Below, piece by piece: positions 1 through 10,006 of a stretch of 64,000 bases of DNA. Below the pieces are notes generated by a model, which was given only the letters and a program-made list of their open reading frames with translations, was not told the origin of the DNA and did not search any database. The position numbers were made by a program, and so were the translations under genes. The stretch's first letter is position 1. Each line of letters begins with the position of its first letter. Origin of the DNA: Sporothrix humicola (lineage: Eukaryota; Ascomycota; Sordariomycetes; Ophiostomatales; Ophiostomataceae). The DNA is taken from NCBI GenBank assembly GCA_021396245.1, contig WNYE01000136.1:1-64000 (forward strand), in the 5' to 3' direction.

Positions 1-223
1 TCCGTTCGTTAACGGTTAATTTGCCCCGCCCCGTCAATTTTTTGTGTGTCAGCGTTTTTAACCCCACGCTCTCTGCTATTCCTTTTTTTTTTTTGCCCCC
101 CCCCCCCCCCCCCCCCCTGCTTCTCCCAATACCATCTCCTTTTCCTTCCCTCTGCCTCTTTGTCCCTTCTCTCTCTGTCATCCTCGTTCTCCCTCACCGC
201 CCTCCCCCCTCCCCTCCCCCATC
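1..223. other. Upstream region of first gene, homopolymer tracts
   Basis: No gene is seen here. The stretch is very pyrimidine-rich and holds a run of 12 T (83-94) followed directly by G and a run of 22 C (96-117). It is probably the promoter and 5' leader of the gene starting at 224. The exact length of the C run may be unreliable in any assembly. Confidence 0.6.
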
Positions 224-2269
224 ATGGCAGACCAGCCGTCCGGGACGAACGCCGACGAGGTCGAGTATGCCATCGACGGCACAGAGCACTCGCGCGACGG
301 CTACGGTAACCTCATCACCGTCGAAGAGCAGCGCGAGATGCTGGAAGAGGACGAGATGCTGGAGCGAGCGATAAAGGACATGACGGCCCAGAGTCAGGCC
401 GGCGTCCGCGCGGCCCATCCCGTCGCCTTTTCTATCCCTCAAGCCGTCTACACAGCGGCTTCCGAGAACCCGCAGCTACTGTCCGACGCCGACCGCGCGC
501 TCATTCTCTCGCGCGGCGACGTGCACGCGCGCGCCCTCGTCAGCCCGCACGACTTGACGCGGGCCGACCGGTACCGCATCCTCGGCTGGCCGGCCCCGGA
601 CGTCGTAGAACAGCGCATCCGTGCGGCCACGAAGCCCACGGGCACGGAGCTGAGAACGCCGGCCGAGCTGTTCGCCAAGGCGGAGCGCCAGGGCACGGCC
701 ACGCTGACGCCGATCGAGCGGCATCTGCTGGGACAAGGATTCCGCGTCGAAGGGTCCGCATTTGAGGACGACGACTTTAGCGATGAGGAGCAGGAACGGG
801 CGAACAAGAAGGCCAAGAGCGCGGCGTCCTCGTTGTTTGACCAGTTCGGGATACCGGGCAACCGGGAGGCATACGCGGCCGCCGTCAAGGAGGAGGGTGT
901 CAATTTGCAGATTGTGGCAGCGGCGCTGATGCAGAGCACAAACGATGCCAGTCGCAGTCTCGCTGCAAAGCTCGGGCAGCCCATCCCGCCCCTCTGGCAA
1001 GCACCAGGGCCGTCGACGCGCTACCCACTGGGCCAGCCACCGGGGGAGTCAACGGGACAGCCAGCTGAGATGGCTGCCGAGGAGCCTGCCGAGGAGCCTG
1101 ACGAGGAGTCTAACGAGGAGCAGGAGGACGAGTCTGCCGGGGAGCCTGCCGGGATGCCCGCTGAGCTGCCGTTCTGGATGCCAGGCGGTGCTCCACTCGA
1201 ACTCGGCCCGGGCGACCAACCGCGGAGGCCGTACGACTTTGGGGCCCCCCCTGGCGCTGTCTCTCATCTCCCTGCTGGTCCCGGTGGCCCCCTTTTCCCT
1301 CCTCAGCTCGGTTCCAGTTCCGGCGTCAGACAACCTGGATTCGGTCTGCCTGGCCAGCCTCCCTTCCAACCACCGCAAGGGCTCGGCTTTGGTTCCGGCG
1401 CTCCCGGTGCTTTCGGCGCGCCCGGTGTACCAACCACATCAAGTGGACCAGGGGTACAAGAGGGACAGGTGGCGTCCGTTGTCCCCGGGCCAGCAGAGGC
1501 CGCAGGTGTTCTTGACGAGGTTGCCAATGCGCTCCTGCAGATCCACGGCGAGCACCGGGAAAAGCGGATGGACCGCGACGACTATAATGCACGCTTCAAC
1601 AACATCGTGGCGTCGATACGCGGTCTGTCGGACCGGTTCACCGCGTCGTTGCCTCCCGGCCCACACCAGATCACACAGTATCTCCTACGAAGTAACATGA
1701 CCATTCCTCCGCCGCGTCGTGTTTTGGGACCTAACCCGTTTGGGCTGCGCCTGTCGCACGATGGCAGCAGAGTCAGCTCTGCAGACCGCAACAGCACTAG
1801 CGACAACGAACTGCCACACTGGGGCACGCAGGTCGCGCCGTGGACGGTATGGAGCGCCACGATCCCGCATCGGATGATGGAGCCCAGCCAGCTCGATATT
1901 GGCGTTGACGACTTCATAACGTCCATCCAGGCATGGACGGACAAGGAGGAGGAGGCCTGGCGCGATCACCGCGCAGCACAGGCGGCCGCCCGCGACGCCG
2001 GCCAGGAGGCGGAGGAGCCGCCGCTCTTTTTCAATACGCCGCCGTCGTGGCCGCTGACGTCGCCCTTGAAACGTCCGTTCAACGTCTACTGCGAGTCGGT
2101 CCAGGACACCGACGCCGCCAAGGCCTGGCCAGCGGGCGAGATTCAGTACGCAAAGAAAAAGTGGGACGCAATGACGGAAGACGAGCAGGCTGTGTACGCC
2201 AAGCTGTGCGAGGACCGACGGCGGCAGGCCTGGGTTGACTCGTTTCGATCCTTGCGGCCGTTCCAATAG
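224..2269 (+). CDS. Family A protein 1: orphan protein with HMG-box-like C-terminus
   Basis: 681-residue protein of unknown function, single exon; the ATG at 224 (ATCATGGC) is the first in frame. I do not recognise a named family. Residues about 66-165 form a block shared with the products at 8485-9495 and 9881-11854: a VAFSIP-like segment, an R-A-L-I-L-S-R-G-D motif, then an E/D-R-Y-x-I-x-G/S-W-P-x-P motif. Residues about 260-430 are low complexity, first Glu/Pro-rich, then Gly/Pro-rich. The second half carries PNPFGLRLxHDG and an IPHRxME motif, both also in the 9881-11854 product. The last 70 residues resemble an HMG box: K-R-P-F-N-x-Y, a KKKW segment, then an acidic E-D-E-Q-x-V-Y segment and basic residues. 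DNA binding is inferred only from that resemblance. Confidence 0.75.
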   Translation: MADQPSGTNADEVEYAIDGTEHSRDGYGNLITVEEQREMLEEDEMLERAIKDMTAQSQAGVRAAHPVAFSIPQAVYTAASENPQLLSDADRALILSRGDVHARALVSPHDLTRADRYRILGWPAPDVVEQRIRAATKPTGTELRTPAELFAKAERQGTATLTPIERHLLGQGFRVEGSAFEDDDFSDEEQERANKKAKSAASSLFDQFGIPGNREAYAAAVKEEGVNLQIVAAALMQSTNDASRSLAAKLGQPIPPLWQAPGPSTRYPLGQPPGESTGQPAEMAAEEPAEEPDEESNEEQEDESAGEPAGMPAELPFWMPGGAPLELGPGDQPRRPYDFGAPPGAVSHLPAGPGGPLFPPQLGSSSGVRQPGFGLPGQPPFQPPQGLGFGSGAPGAFGAPGVPTTSSGPGVQEGQVASVVPGPAEAAGVLDEVANALLQIHGEHREKRMDRDDYNARFNNIVASIRGLSDRFTASLPPGPHQITQYLLRSNMTIPPPRRVLGPNPFGLRLSHDGSRVSSADRNSTSDNELPHWGTQVAPWTVWSATIPHRMMEPSQLDIGVDDFITSIQAWTDKEEEAWRDHRAAQAAARDAGQEAEEPPLFFNTPPSWPLTSPLKRPFNVYCESVQDTDAAKAWPAGEIQYAKKKWDAMTEDEQAVYAKLCEDRRRQAWVDSFRSLRPFQ

Positions 2270-2767
2270 TAATGTTACGTAATACACGAGAGAAGGTTCG
2301 GTTCATTCCAGGAAAATCAAATAGGGAGCACATTAACGAGCATACATGGCACTACATATATATTGTTTGAAACGTTCCCGGCCACATGCTTGTTGTACAA
2401 CACGGGCAGACGCAGCGCAAGACCACTTGTCGTGTAAATGTAAAGGAACTTGGGCAAGGACGCTGAGATACACTCGAGAATGTCTTCATCACAGTTTCGT
2501 CCTCCCTGCCGTAATTGTTCCTTTTGTAGCGCCTGTCGTGGTAGATCGTATTCTTTTAACCCTTTTTATCGGTAATAACGATACTCCTTCTCTTTTATCT
2601 AACATGTTTAGTCGTATCGTTAAACGCCGAATTACATATAGTACTTCTTACCGCCGCAGTGTCGTTCGTAAGCTCGAATCCTCTAGTTTCGAAGTTATGC
2701 CCTGTTCTCGTTGGGCTACGTCGTGCCTGCTTCGTCGCTGGCTGTCGCATAGGATGAAGGTGGCGAA

Positions 2768-2821
2768 GGAGACAAAGGAGACAAAGGAGACAAAGGAGAC
2801 AAAGGAGACAAAGGAGACGAA
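2768..2821. repeat. 9-bp tandem repeat, six units
   Basis: Unit GGAGACAAA repeated six times without spacing; the last unit has one substitution (GGAGACGAA). Because the unit is 9 bp it keeps any reading frame open, which explains the Lys-Glu-Thr repeats seen on translation. Confidence 0.9.
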
Positions 2822-3098
2822 GAGCGACGTCGTGCATCGAGGCAGTGGTTTACATAGTTGTTTGTCCCCTTATTATTGTTTCGAGTAGCCGTGTTATTTT
2901 TATTTGGCGTTTAATTTGATTTTGCATTGTTTCAAAGAGATGAAGAGAAAAGACAGAGGAGCACAGAAGTGACGGAAAAAAAAAGCATGCAGAGACGGTT
3001 CATAATTACATTACTAGGATGTACTCGTTACTCGAACATATATACCATTGGTTACAACGTTACTTGATACAGCTTCAAATAAGGAACGAGAGTTGTTA

Positions 3099-3169
3099 CG
3101 AGCACCCACCCCGCTTACCGGGGTAGGGCCATACCCAGGCACCGCTTTGGGAGACGGTGCCATGGCTCG
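3099..3169. other. Cluster of nested inverted repeats, possible structured RNA or element end
   Basis: Within 71 bp there are: a 6-bp perfect stem ACCCCG/CGGGGT with a 5-nt loop (3108-3124), a 7-bp perfect stem GGCACCG/CGGTGCC with a 10-nt loop (3138-3161), and CGAGC (3099-3103) that can pair with GCTCG (3165-3169) to close both. A competing GGGT/ACCC pairing (3121-3124 with 3133-3136) exists. No tRNA A or B box or 5S rRNA motif is visible. It is more GC-rich than its AT-rich surroundings. Function unknown. Confidence 0.4.
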
Positions 3170-3500
3170 ATAGTACGGTTTTCTCTTTGTATCTCATCTT
3201 ATCGAATAGCTTCTTTTCTTTCTTTTGAATCATCAATATACAAATTATCTTCACTACTTCTAAGTCGGTGATACCGTATTGATCAACCGCATTTGCATTT
3301 GTCTTCTCTGTTACTGCTTTCTTCGATAATCCGGCCGCCTAGTATTACGAACTAACCGCCCTTAAGTCCTTCGTACGTAAAAAAACGTTTATTTAAAGTT
3401 TAAATTTGTATTTCGTTACTTTTAAACAGTATTCTGTTATAAAACAACCTTATGTAAGAATTCTTACCCACATATCTATCGTTTTCCTTTATACATCGCT

Positions 3501-4112
3501 TCACGGATGCTCCGCTTCCCGGCTCGACTGGATGATGCTCTCCGGTGGGATGTTGCCCTCGGCCGAGATGCTGTCCGGCACGCTCTCCGGCGTGTAGTAG
3601 TCGCTGCCCTTGTACTGGGGCGCCCGCGCCTTTTGGCTAATGTTGGACTGAGCGGCCTGCCGGCCAAACGTCGCCGGGTCGCCGCTGTCAGCCGCTTGCA
3701 CGAACTCGGAGCGGTCCACGTCGATATCGTTGTCGCCGCCCCGGTCCGCGCGACGCTGTGCCAGCTTGTCCTCCGGGCCGCCACGTCCCTCAAAGTTGCT
3801 GCCGCGGGTTTGCCTAGGCAGGTTAGTAACGTGTTTCTGTCTAGGTCTAGCGGGTGCCCGTTCGTTGGTGACTTTGACTTACCGCCCAAGGTCGTCCAGG
3901 TCGCCGCCCTCGTTGGGAGGAATGCGCTTGTCAAAGCCGCGGTTTGTGCTCAGGTCGTCGCCGGTCTGGACGCTGGCACCGGGAAAGTCGCGCTCCACGC
4001 GCGAGTCGACGCCCGACTCATCGTTCCCCTGGCGGCGGGCGTTGCCCGTCTTGTTCTGGTACGAGTTGAGATTGGCCTCGGCCTCGCGCGCAATCTTGTT
4101 GTAGTCCGACAT
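3501..4112 (-). CDS. Small hydrophilic hypothetical protein, one intron
   Basis: Two exons: 4112-3883 and 3813-3501; the intron (3882-3814) has donor GTAAGT, a perfect TACTAAC branch site and acceptor CTAG. Splicing joins the two frames through an Arg codon and gives a 180-residue protein starting MSDYNKIAREAE. It is strongly charged and polar, rich in Asp, Gly, Arg and Gln, with no hydrophobic segment or signal peptide, so probably largely disordered. The good splice signals and ATG context argue for a real gene. I do not recognise a domain; no function is assigned. Confidence 0.75.
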
Positions 4113-5774
4113 GGTGGTGTGTTGGTGCAAAATCTGCAGAAAACTGTGTGGATATGTATTGAAAATGGCTCTTTTGTCTCAATCTCGACGTGTACTGTGA
4201 GTTGAAGTAGTTAATTGACATGATGCCAAAATTGAATTGACTCTCTCGTCGAATACTTCTTATAAGCTCTCACAGCAGCTGTTTGTGCCTTTTTAGGAGA
4301 TGTGTGATGTCATTTAGTTCTAGTCTTTGATGTCATCCGTCTAGTGCAATCATGCTCTGTAGCACATCGTACTTTTCTGTGTTGGTTTTGCGACGAGATA
4401 CAACAGCCCGCCACTGCGGCCCCAATTTTATGTTGTCACCGTTGGGTCTGGCAAATGCCATTAGTGGATTTTTATGGACCTCAATGTCGATGCGCATCAA
4501 GGTGAATATTCCCGATGCACATACTCTTCACGCTAGCTTGATAACAATCGAATCCGAGAGAACACTGACATTGTCATGGGAAATGGCCAGCAAACCGATC
4601 TTAGTTGCTGATTATACGTATAATTCCCATGTAGCTCTCCCACCAAGGAAAAAATCATTAAACTCATCCATTGGAAAGACTTCCTGTTCCAGCTAATGGA
4701 CTGGCCATCATCGTGAATGTGCCTGAGACTGGTCCGATCCTGGCGCAGAAGCCAGCATGGTCATGACCGTAAATAGACCTTCAATGTAACGGTTCTTGAT
4801 TGGAGAAAGTTTAGGCTTCCAAGCTATCCTACGCCATACCTAAGTAGCAATAAATCCATATACTTAAACCGTACTTGCTAAAGATTGTGCGTGGTAATCC
4901 GTTAGATGAGCGGCGTATGACGTGTGATATTCATTGGCTTTTATCTCTAGGTAGTGCCAGCACGGTACAACGGCAGCCGTTGATGGGGATAAATCAAAGA
5001 AAACAAAACGAGCTTAATAAAATGCCTCATTTGAGCAAAGAATTGCACTCAGTATTCTTGCTATTCTTCATAACCTTTTCCCGGAAAAATAAAACATATT
5101 TTTGTTTTTGTTTACTGGCGCTGTCATAGGGAGAGGTCCTGCCATAGGGGCGTTTAACGCCTAGCATATAATGACTCCTCCCTGAAGGCCCTGTAAGGCC
5201 CCTGAATATCGCGTACGCCCTGAACGCAGGGGATTTTACGGTGATTCAACGCCCCCCAGTCACGTGGACAGACCTAGTCACTTGACTGGATAAATGCTTG
5301 TTTCGGAACATATCGAGGAGTCGTCCCCATTCAGAAATGCAATCTGCCATTACAGAGATCCCTCTATTGCTGGTTTTCTTTCTCTCTGTTTACATCTTGT
5401 GATGGTAATACTAGAAACGTCGATGGAAGTTTTGTTTGTTTATGGAAAACGCAAACACATATTTTGATCAAACGGACGCGAAGTTTTCCCTCTGCCATAT
5501 CCCAGTTTTGAAGAACATTTCAATAACTGGATTATATGTTGAATCTCCTGTTCAAAATGTTTCCTTTACGATACTCTATACGAATCAACAGGTCCCATAA
5601 CGATCCTTGGTCAAGATCTGTCGGAGAGTGCCTCGCACCTTTTCTTTATGTATTTTCTTTCTTTCTTCTTTTCTCTTTTTCCTTTTTGAGGAGGAAGACT
5701 GACGGATAGGTTATTACACAGCAACTACACCCGTCCTCTACTTTTTTTTCGTAATTTGGAAAATTAACGACAAA
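4113..5774. other. Intergenic region, no gene recognised
   Basis: About 1.66 kb with only short, featureless open frames (for example 4352-4696). A perfect short palindrome GGCGTTTAACGCC lies near 5148-5160. The last 130 bp before 5775 are T-rich and probably hold the promoter of the next gene. Confidence 0.5.
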
Positions 5775-6152
5775 ATGCCCGACTATGTTCAGCAGCTCCC
5801 GTCCGGAATCCATCTTTTTGTCCCTCGACTTACTAAAAAGAACTTTCAATTCTGGCACAATATGGTGATTCGCGCAGCCACGGCCCACGGCGCCGAGCAA
5901 TTCCTGGACCGATACTATGTGGAGCCGCAGTTTGATGAGGAGACGAGGCGGTTGTGGGAACGAAAGCGGTTCATTCTGTGCCATATCATTCTGCAGACTG
6001 TCTCCGAAATAAACTCGGATCTCGACGGGATTGCTTTGTTCGACAAGAATCCATTTGTGATCTTCTCGTCCAATATGGACACGATGGGTGCGACTTGCAA
6101 TAGAGACACGCCGCCATTTTGCCAATGCTTCAGGTTGGGTATGAGAGCTTGA
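5775..6152 (+). CDS. Family B small protein, dispersed copy
   Basis: 125-residue protein beginning MPDYVQQL. It is a diverged member of the small-protein family arrayed at 17.6-22.5 kb. Shared features are an L-T-x-x-N-F-x-x-W motif (residues about 19-27), a central helix-like segment ending in an I-I-L-Q-T-V stretch (ITKTI in the others), and an acidic-aromatic motif near the end (L-F-D-K-N-P-F, compared with I-Y-Q-x-N-P-W). The C-terminus lacks the AIKNAMTH ending and runs on into about 20 unrelated residues. No signal peptide or membrane segment. Function unknown; a Gag-like origin is discussed in the findings. Confidence 0.7.
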   Translation: MPDYVQQLPSGIHLFVPRLTKKNFQFWHNMVIRAATAHGAEQFLDRYYVEPQFDEETRRLWERKRFILCHIILQTVSEINSDLDGIALFDKNPFVIFSSNMDTMGATCNRDTPPFCQCFRLGMRA

Positions 6153-6704
6153 TCAGTGTGACAATGGATGCTGCTGGCGACTGGATTTCATCTAAGCCAA
6201 GCAGCACTCCTAGAACTTGCCACGCCCACCTCCTAGGTCGCTGTAAAACTGGCGAGGAAAAGATATCAAGCCATGCCAGGAACTATTTTGTAATGGAAGC
6301 TTAGTAGAACCGGGTTGTTAATTGACTCCAAAACCAAATACCGCATTTATATGTGCTGATGCCAATTCAATAGTTCTCCTCGAGTGATATTACCTCCTTT
6401 ATGCACAACCGCTTTTGTAAAGTGTTACTCATAAATCTCTGGCAAGTAATGGAATAGCGGCATGTTCCCCGTCGGTGTCTTCCGGTTAAAATGAAAAACG
6501 CGGTGACCTTCTTCCGTTCAATGAGCACGTTCCCAGCAGCCCCGTTTACCCGGTGACTGGGTCTGAGTGGTGCGGGAATTCCCTCAGATCTACATATATG
6601 TTCAGCGGCGACCTGTTTGAATATTTCAGCTCATTATCTCTTTCTTCCTTTCATTCCTTTGGTACACGCTGGACATCAACATATCTTTTGTGCTGTCCTT
6701 CAAG
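6153..6704. other. Intergenic region upstream of the esterase gene
   Basis: No gene is seen. It presumably holds the terminator of the small gene on the left and the promoter of the secreted esterase; the 60 bp before 6705 are pyrimidine-rich. No specific regulatory site could be assigned. Confidence 0.5.
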
Positions 6705-7796
6705 ATGAAGTCCACCAGCTTTCCGTTAGTGCTCATCTCATGCCTCTCGACATTGAGAGTAGCATATGGACAAATACCGTCTGTCCGGTATCTCGGAAGA
6801 GTCAATCCAGCGACCAAGGAGCTGACATGGCCGGGCACTGGCGTGGCCTTTAGCTTCACCGGAAGCTCGGCCATGATCGGCCTTGCATCGACCAAGGGTA
6901 CCAACAGTGTTGAGTTGACTGTGGACGGCATCTCGACAGTCATTGACACCGTCCTTGGCACCGGCATCCCTACACCCGCCAATCTGACAAACGGGACACA
7001 TACGGTGGTCCTGCACAAACGGTCAGAGGCCAACTTTGGATCCATCTTCATCAGCGACATTGCCACTGACGGTGCAGTCGTGGCTTCAACGGCGCCGACC
7101 CGGCAGATTGAGATCGTCGGAGACTCCATCACGGTCGGATACGGACTTGACGGCGTCCTGCCATGCACCAACACGGCGGCCCTCGAAGACAATCCCAAGA
7201 CATACGGAGCCCTTGCAGCAGACAAGCTCAAGGCAGACTACAGCGTCGTTGCTTGGAGCGGTATTGGCGTCACTCGCAACTATCCCAGTGGCAGCCCCGG
7301 CCCGGACACAAGCCCTGTGATGCCCGAGCTCTACACACGATACGGGGCCAACGACGCCGACAATAGCTACCCGTTCCCAGCGTCGTGGTCACCCCAGGCC
7401 GTCGTTGTCAACCTCGGCACCAACGACTTTGCATACCTCAACGCCCGGGATCCTCTCAACATTACGCACTTTACAGAGGCTACTTTGGAATTTGTGCAGA
7501 CAATTCAGAGCCACTTCAAGAATACTCACATTTTCTTGATGAGCTCACCAATGCTCAGTGACTCGTACCCTACGGCCGCCGACGCCCAGAAGAGCACACA
7601 TAACGGCGCACTCAAGAATGTCACGACACAGTTGAACGCAAATGCTGGAAATGTGACTGTAGCTGAAAAGGTTCACTTTGTGGACTGGCCGACCCAGGGA
7701 TCCGACGTTGGATGTGACTACCATCCTAATGCGGCTACCCATGCGGCCCAGGGCGAGGTGCTTGCCAAGGCCATTTCCGCGGTGTTGGGCTGGTAG
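6705..7796 (+). CDS. Secreted SGNH-hydrolase (CE2-like carbohydrate esterase)
   Basis: 363 residues, single exon. The ATG at 6705 gives an N-terminal signal peptide (MKSTSFPLVLISCLSTLRVAYG), so the product is exported. Residues about 25-130 form a beta-rich domain before the catalytic part, as in carbohydrate esterase family 2 (deacetylation of plant polysaccharides such as xylan). Catalytic landmarks are visible: GDSITVGYG (Ser141), GTND (Asn240) and the Cys-Asp-Tyr-His-Pro motif (Asp338, His340). Several N-glycosylation sequons are present. Family and export are well supported; the substrate is inferred from family resemblance only. Confidence 0.88.
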   Translation: MKSTSFPLVLISCLSTLRVAYGQIPSVRYLGRVNPATKELTWPGTGVAFSFTGSSAMIGLASTKGTNSVELTVDGISTVIDTVLGTGIPTPANLTNGTHTVVLHKRSEANFGSIFISDIATDGAVVASTAPTRQIEIVGDSITVGYGLDGVLPCTNTAALEDNPKTYGALAADKLKADYSVVAWSGIGVTRNYPSGSPGPDTSPVMPELYTRYGANDADNSYPFPASWSPQAVVVNLGTNDFAYLNARDPLNITHFTEATLEFVQTIQSHFKNTHIFLMSSPMLSDSYPTAADAQKSTHNGALKNVTTQLNANAGNVTVAEKVHFVDWPTQGSDVGCDYHPNAATHAAQGEVLAKAISAVLGW

Positions 7797-8484
7797 AAAT
7801 GGGCATGCGATGTTTTTCTAGTGGCTTAAAAAATATGTCGAACTATCTCTATCCAGCATTATTTTAATTGACTTTATTTCCGCTGTAGTAAGCTTTTTTT
7901 TAAAAAGGTTATTTGACTTTCACAGACAGTCATGTAAAAACCATCTATCTAATAATCCAGGCTTTTGGAGTCGTGACAAATTTCTTGTTGTTGCATCTTG
8001 TTCAATACCATAAACAATCGCAACTTTGAGATTTGGTTAGCATATTTTGAATACGTTGCACTGCGTAGAAACAGGCATAATTTTGTGAAGCTGCTGGGTG
8101 AACCGTTGTGCCCGTCATGTTGTGGATCGTGAATTTTGAGTTTTCGGCCAGCGCTCCTTCGGGCCTTAGTCACTTGGGTTGCATCACCAACCTTCACAGG
8201 TGTTTGCGGGCCAAAGACCCGCTGTTGCAATTAAACTTCTCCTCTTTGATGCCTCTGTTGCCTGGTTGATCCAGTCTTCCGTTTTTTTCTTTCTTTCTCG
8301 TCGCTCTTCTCTGGTCTTCATCTTCCCCATTACAACAATCTTGGATCTTCAACTTTTACTTCATTCCTCTATTCCAATTTCCCCTCATTCTCCCATTCTC
8401 CCATTCTCCCATTCTCCCATTCTCCCATTCTCCCATTCTCCCATTCTCCCATTCTCCCATTCTCCCATCTGTCATATCTTGATC
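7797..8484. other. Intergenic region upstream of the second family A gene
   Basis: No gene is recognised. The right part is pyrimidine-rich and holds the 8-bp tandem repeat at 8386-8467. The reading frame of the next gene stays open back to 8179 through this repeat but has no ATG there. Confidence 0.5.
8386..8467. repeat. 8-bp tandem repeat (CATTCTCC)n
   Basis: About ten head-to-tail copies of CATTCTCC ending 18 bp before the ATG at 8485. All copies look identical or nearly so, which suggests recent slippage. It probably lies in the 5' leader; three units make 24 bp, so the repeat does not close the upstream frame. Confidence 0.92.
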
Positions 8485-9495
8485 ATGTTGCTTCTACCTT
8501 TCCTTCTCGTTGCGGGCCAAGTGCTTTGCGCTTCTTCTCACGAATTTCAACCAATCCCGTTGTCAGATATCTCGTACTCATCTATGGGGGCCCAGCCAAC
8601 ACAAAACGCGCTAGGAACAGCTCATATTGATGGAACTGACAACTACTACGTCGAGAAACTCCTTAGTCTGATGAAAAGCTCGGATGTAAGCGTCAGAGTC
8701 GGGGCTATCAATGAGCTGGCTGAGCTCGCGGAAAACCATGGCATGTCCGTAGACGAATTCATGAAATATCAGGAGGCGAAGCAACTCGAAAGACTTCGCT
8801 CCAAGCACCACGTCGCATTCTCCATACCCGACGGGGTGTACAAGCGGGCCATGAGGAAGCCTGAGTCCCTGACGGCCGAGGAGCGCGCCCTCGTATTGTC
8901 CCGCGGTGACATCTACGGCAAGGCCATTGTCGACGCCAAGCTCCTGTTGACACAGGCAGAGCGTTACGAGATCATCGGCTGGCCGGCTCCAGCAGTTGCG
9001 GAAGCGCGGATCACTGCTGCCACAGTGGGCACGGATCAACCGATGGGCACCGTGGCCGAGGTCATGGCCAAGGCGGAGCGTGACGGCTATGATTCTCTCC
9101 ACCCTGCTGTCTATGAGCTCGCCGCCAATAGCTTCCACGAGGGCTCGCCAGATGGGCCCAACGGATTGAGTAGCCGATACTGCGCTTCCGGGGGCGAGAT
9201 GCTGATTCCAGGATACAATGAGGCCATAAATCTGGCCATCATAGCCGAGGGATTTACGTCTCAGCTTGTCTATGGTCTAATAGCGCAGTATACGCTTACT
9301 ATGAGCAACAAGATGATGAGGGAATTGAAAAATGAAATGGGCGGACAGGACGATGATCTTCCGGACATTATGGAGATGATACAATGGGCGGGGGAGGAGA
9401 TGGAGAAACTGACAGCTGAGGCAGAAGAGGGACCCATTGATGAAGATAAGCTCATGGAAGAACTGATGTCCAAATTTCTCCAGTTTGCAGTTTGA
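8485..9495 (+). CDS. Family A protein 2: short paralogue lacking the HMG-like half
   Basis: 336 residues from the ATG at 8485; an in-frame ATG at 8584 (MGAQPTQ) is an equally possible start. The longer form begins with a hydrophobic stretch (MLLLPFLLVAGQVLCA) that looks like a signal peptide and that the paralogues lack, so start choice decides the predicted location. Residues about 110-220 match the family A block (VAFSIP, R-A-L-V-L-S-R-G-D, E-R-Y-E-I-I-G-W-P-A-P, K-A-E-R-D-G). The protein then ends in an acidic, Met/Glu-rich helical tail and has neither the PNPFGLRL motif nor the HMG-like end of the other two. Convergent with the third copy, 385 bp away. Function unknown. Confidence 0.72.
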   Translation: MLLLPFLLVAGQVLCASSHEFQPIPLSDISYSSMGAQPTQNALGTAHIDGTDNYYVEKLLSLMKSSDVSVRVGAINELAELAENHGMSVDEFMKYQEAKQLERLRSKHHVAFSIPDGVYKRAMRKPESLTAEERALVLSRGDIYGKAIVDAKLLLTQAERYEIIGWPAPAVAEARITAATVGTDQPMGTVAEVMAKAERDGYDSLHPAVYELAANSFHEGSPDGPNGLSSRYCASGGEMLIPGYNEAINLAIIAEGFTSQLVYGLIAQYTLTMSNKMMRELKNEMGGQDDDLPDIMEMIQWAGEEMEKLTAEAEEGPIDEDKLMEELMSKFLQFAV

Positions 9496-9880
9496 CTAGG
9501 CCCGGCCTTGCTGATCTCTCAGATCGTTGATAATCTCAAATGATGCTAGTCCTCAACGGTAGCATAGCCGGACGTGACTTTTTATGTTCTTCAGTTATTT
9601 ACCCTTCTTGCAAGAGCCAAAACGATGCCAGGAATCACCTTGGGGTAACAAGTGTCGCAGTGAATGTTTAGTATGACTTGCCTCCGTGGCGATACTTGGC
9701 GTTGCTGGTGTAAATAAGAAAATACGAAAAGAATGAAAGAGCAGACAGTACAAAAAGACAGGGTGAATTCAACTACAAATACAAAAGATACGCACGTCAG
9801 AACACTGTGCTCGTACTAGAAAGCACAGCCTTGGAGATTAAACAAAAGCGCTCATTGGCTGACAGTATGCGGAAGGAGCT
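9496..9880. other. Intergenic region between convergent genes
   Basis: Holds the 3' ends of the two convergent family A genes. Nothing else is recognised. Confidence 0.5.
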
Positions 9881-10006
9881 TCACTTCTTCTTCTTCCAAT
9901 AGCTGTTTCTCTTGTGGTACTTGTTCATAGAATCGAGCCATGCCAGTCTCCGTCTCTCTTCACACAGCCTGCCATAGACAGCTTGCTCGTCTGCCGTCAT
10001 GGCCTC
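9881..10006 (-). other. Severed C-terminal coding tail of family A protein 3
   Basis: Beyond the TGA at 10009-10007 the same frame stays open for 41 further codons to a second stop at 9883-9881. The translation (EAMTADEQAVYGRLCEERRR and onward) matches the end of the 224-2269 product (DAMTEDEQAVYAKLCEDRRR) almost residue for residue, and finishes in a Lys-rich tail. The lost codon corresponds to the Trp of the KKKW motif. This shows directly that the stop interrupts formerly continuous coding sequence. Confidence 0.85.

Larger units (their letters stand above)
2270..3500. other. Intergenic region with a short tandem repeat and an inverted-repeat cluster
   Basis: No convincing gene. A 180-codon open frame at 2346-2888 has no recognisable domain and its tail is just a tandem repeat. 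Contains the 9-bp repeat at 2768-2821 and the structured element at 3099-3169, listed separately. About 3325-3405 is AT-rich and nearly free of TpG and CpA, possibly a small RIP scar. Confidence 0.5.

Noticed and set aside
96..117. Poly-C tract as telomere-like sequence
   Set aside because: Fungal telomeres are TTAGGG-type repeats; this is a plain homopolymer in a gene leader.
2346..2888. 180-codon open frame with Lys-Glu-Thr repeats
   Set aside because: The repeats come from a 9-bp tandem repeat; the rest has no domain and atypical composition, so it is probably not a gene.
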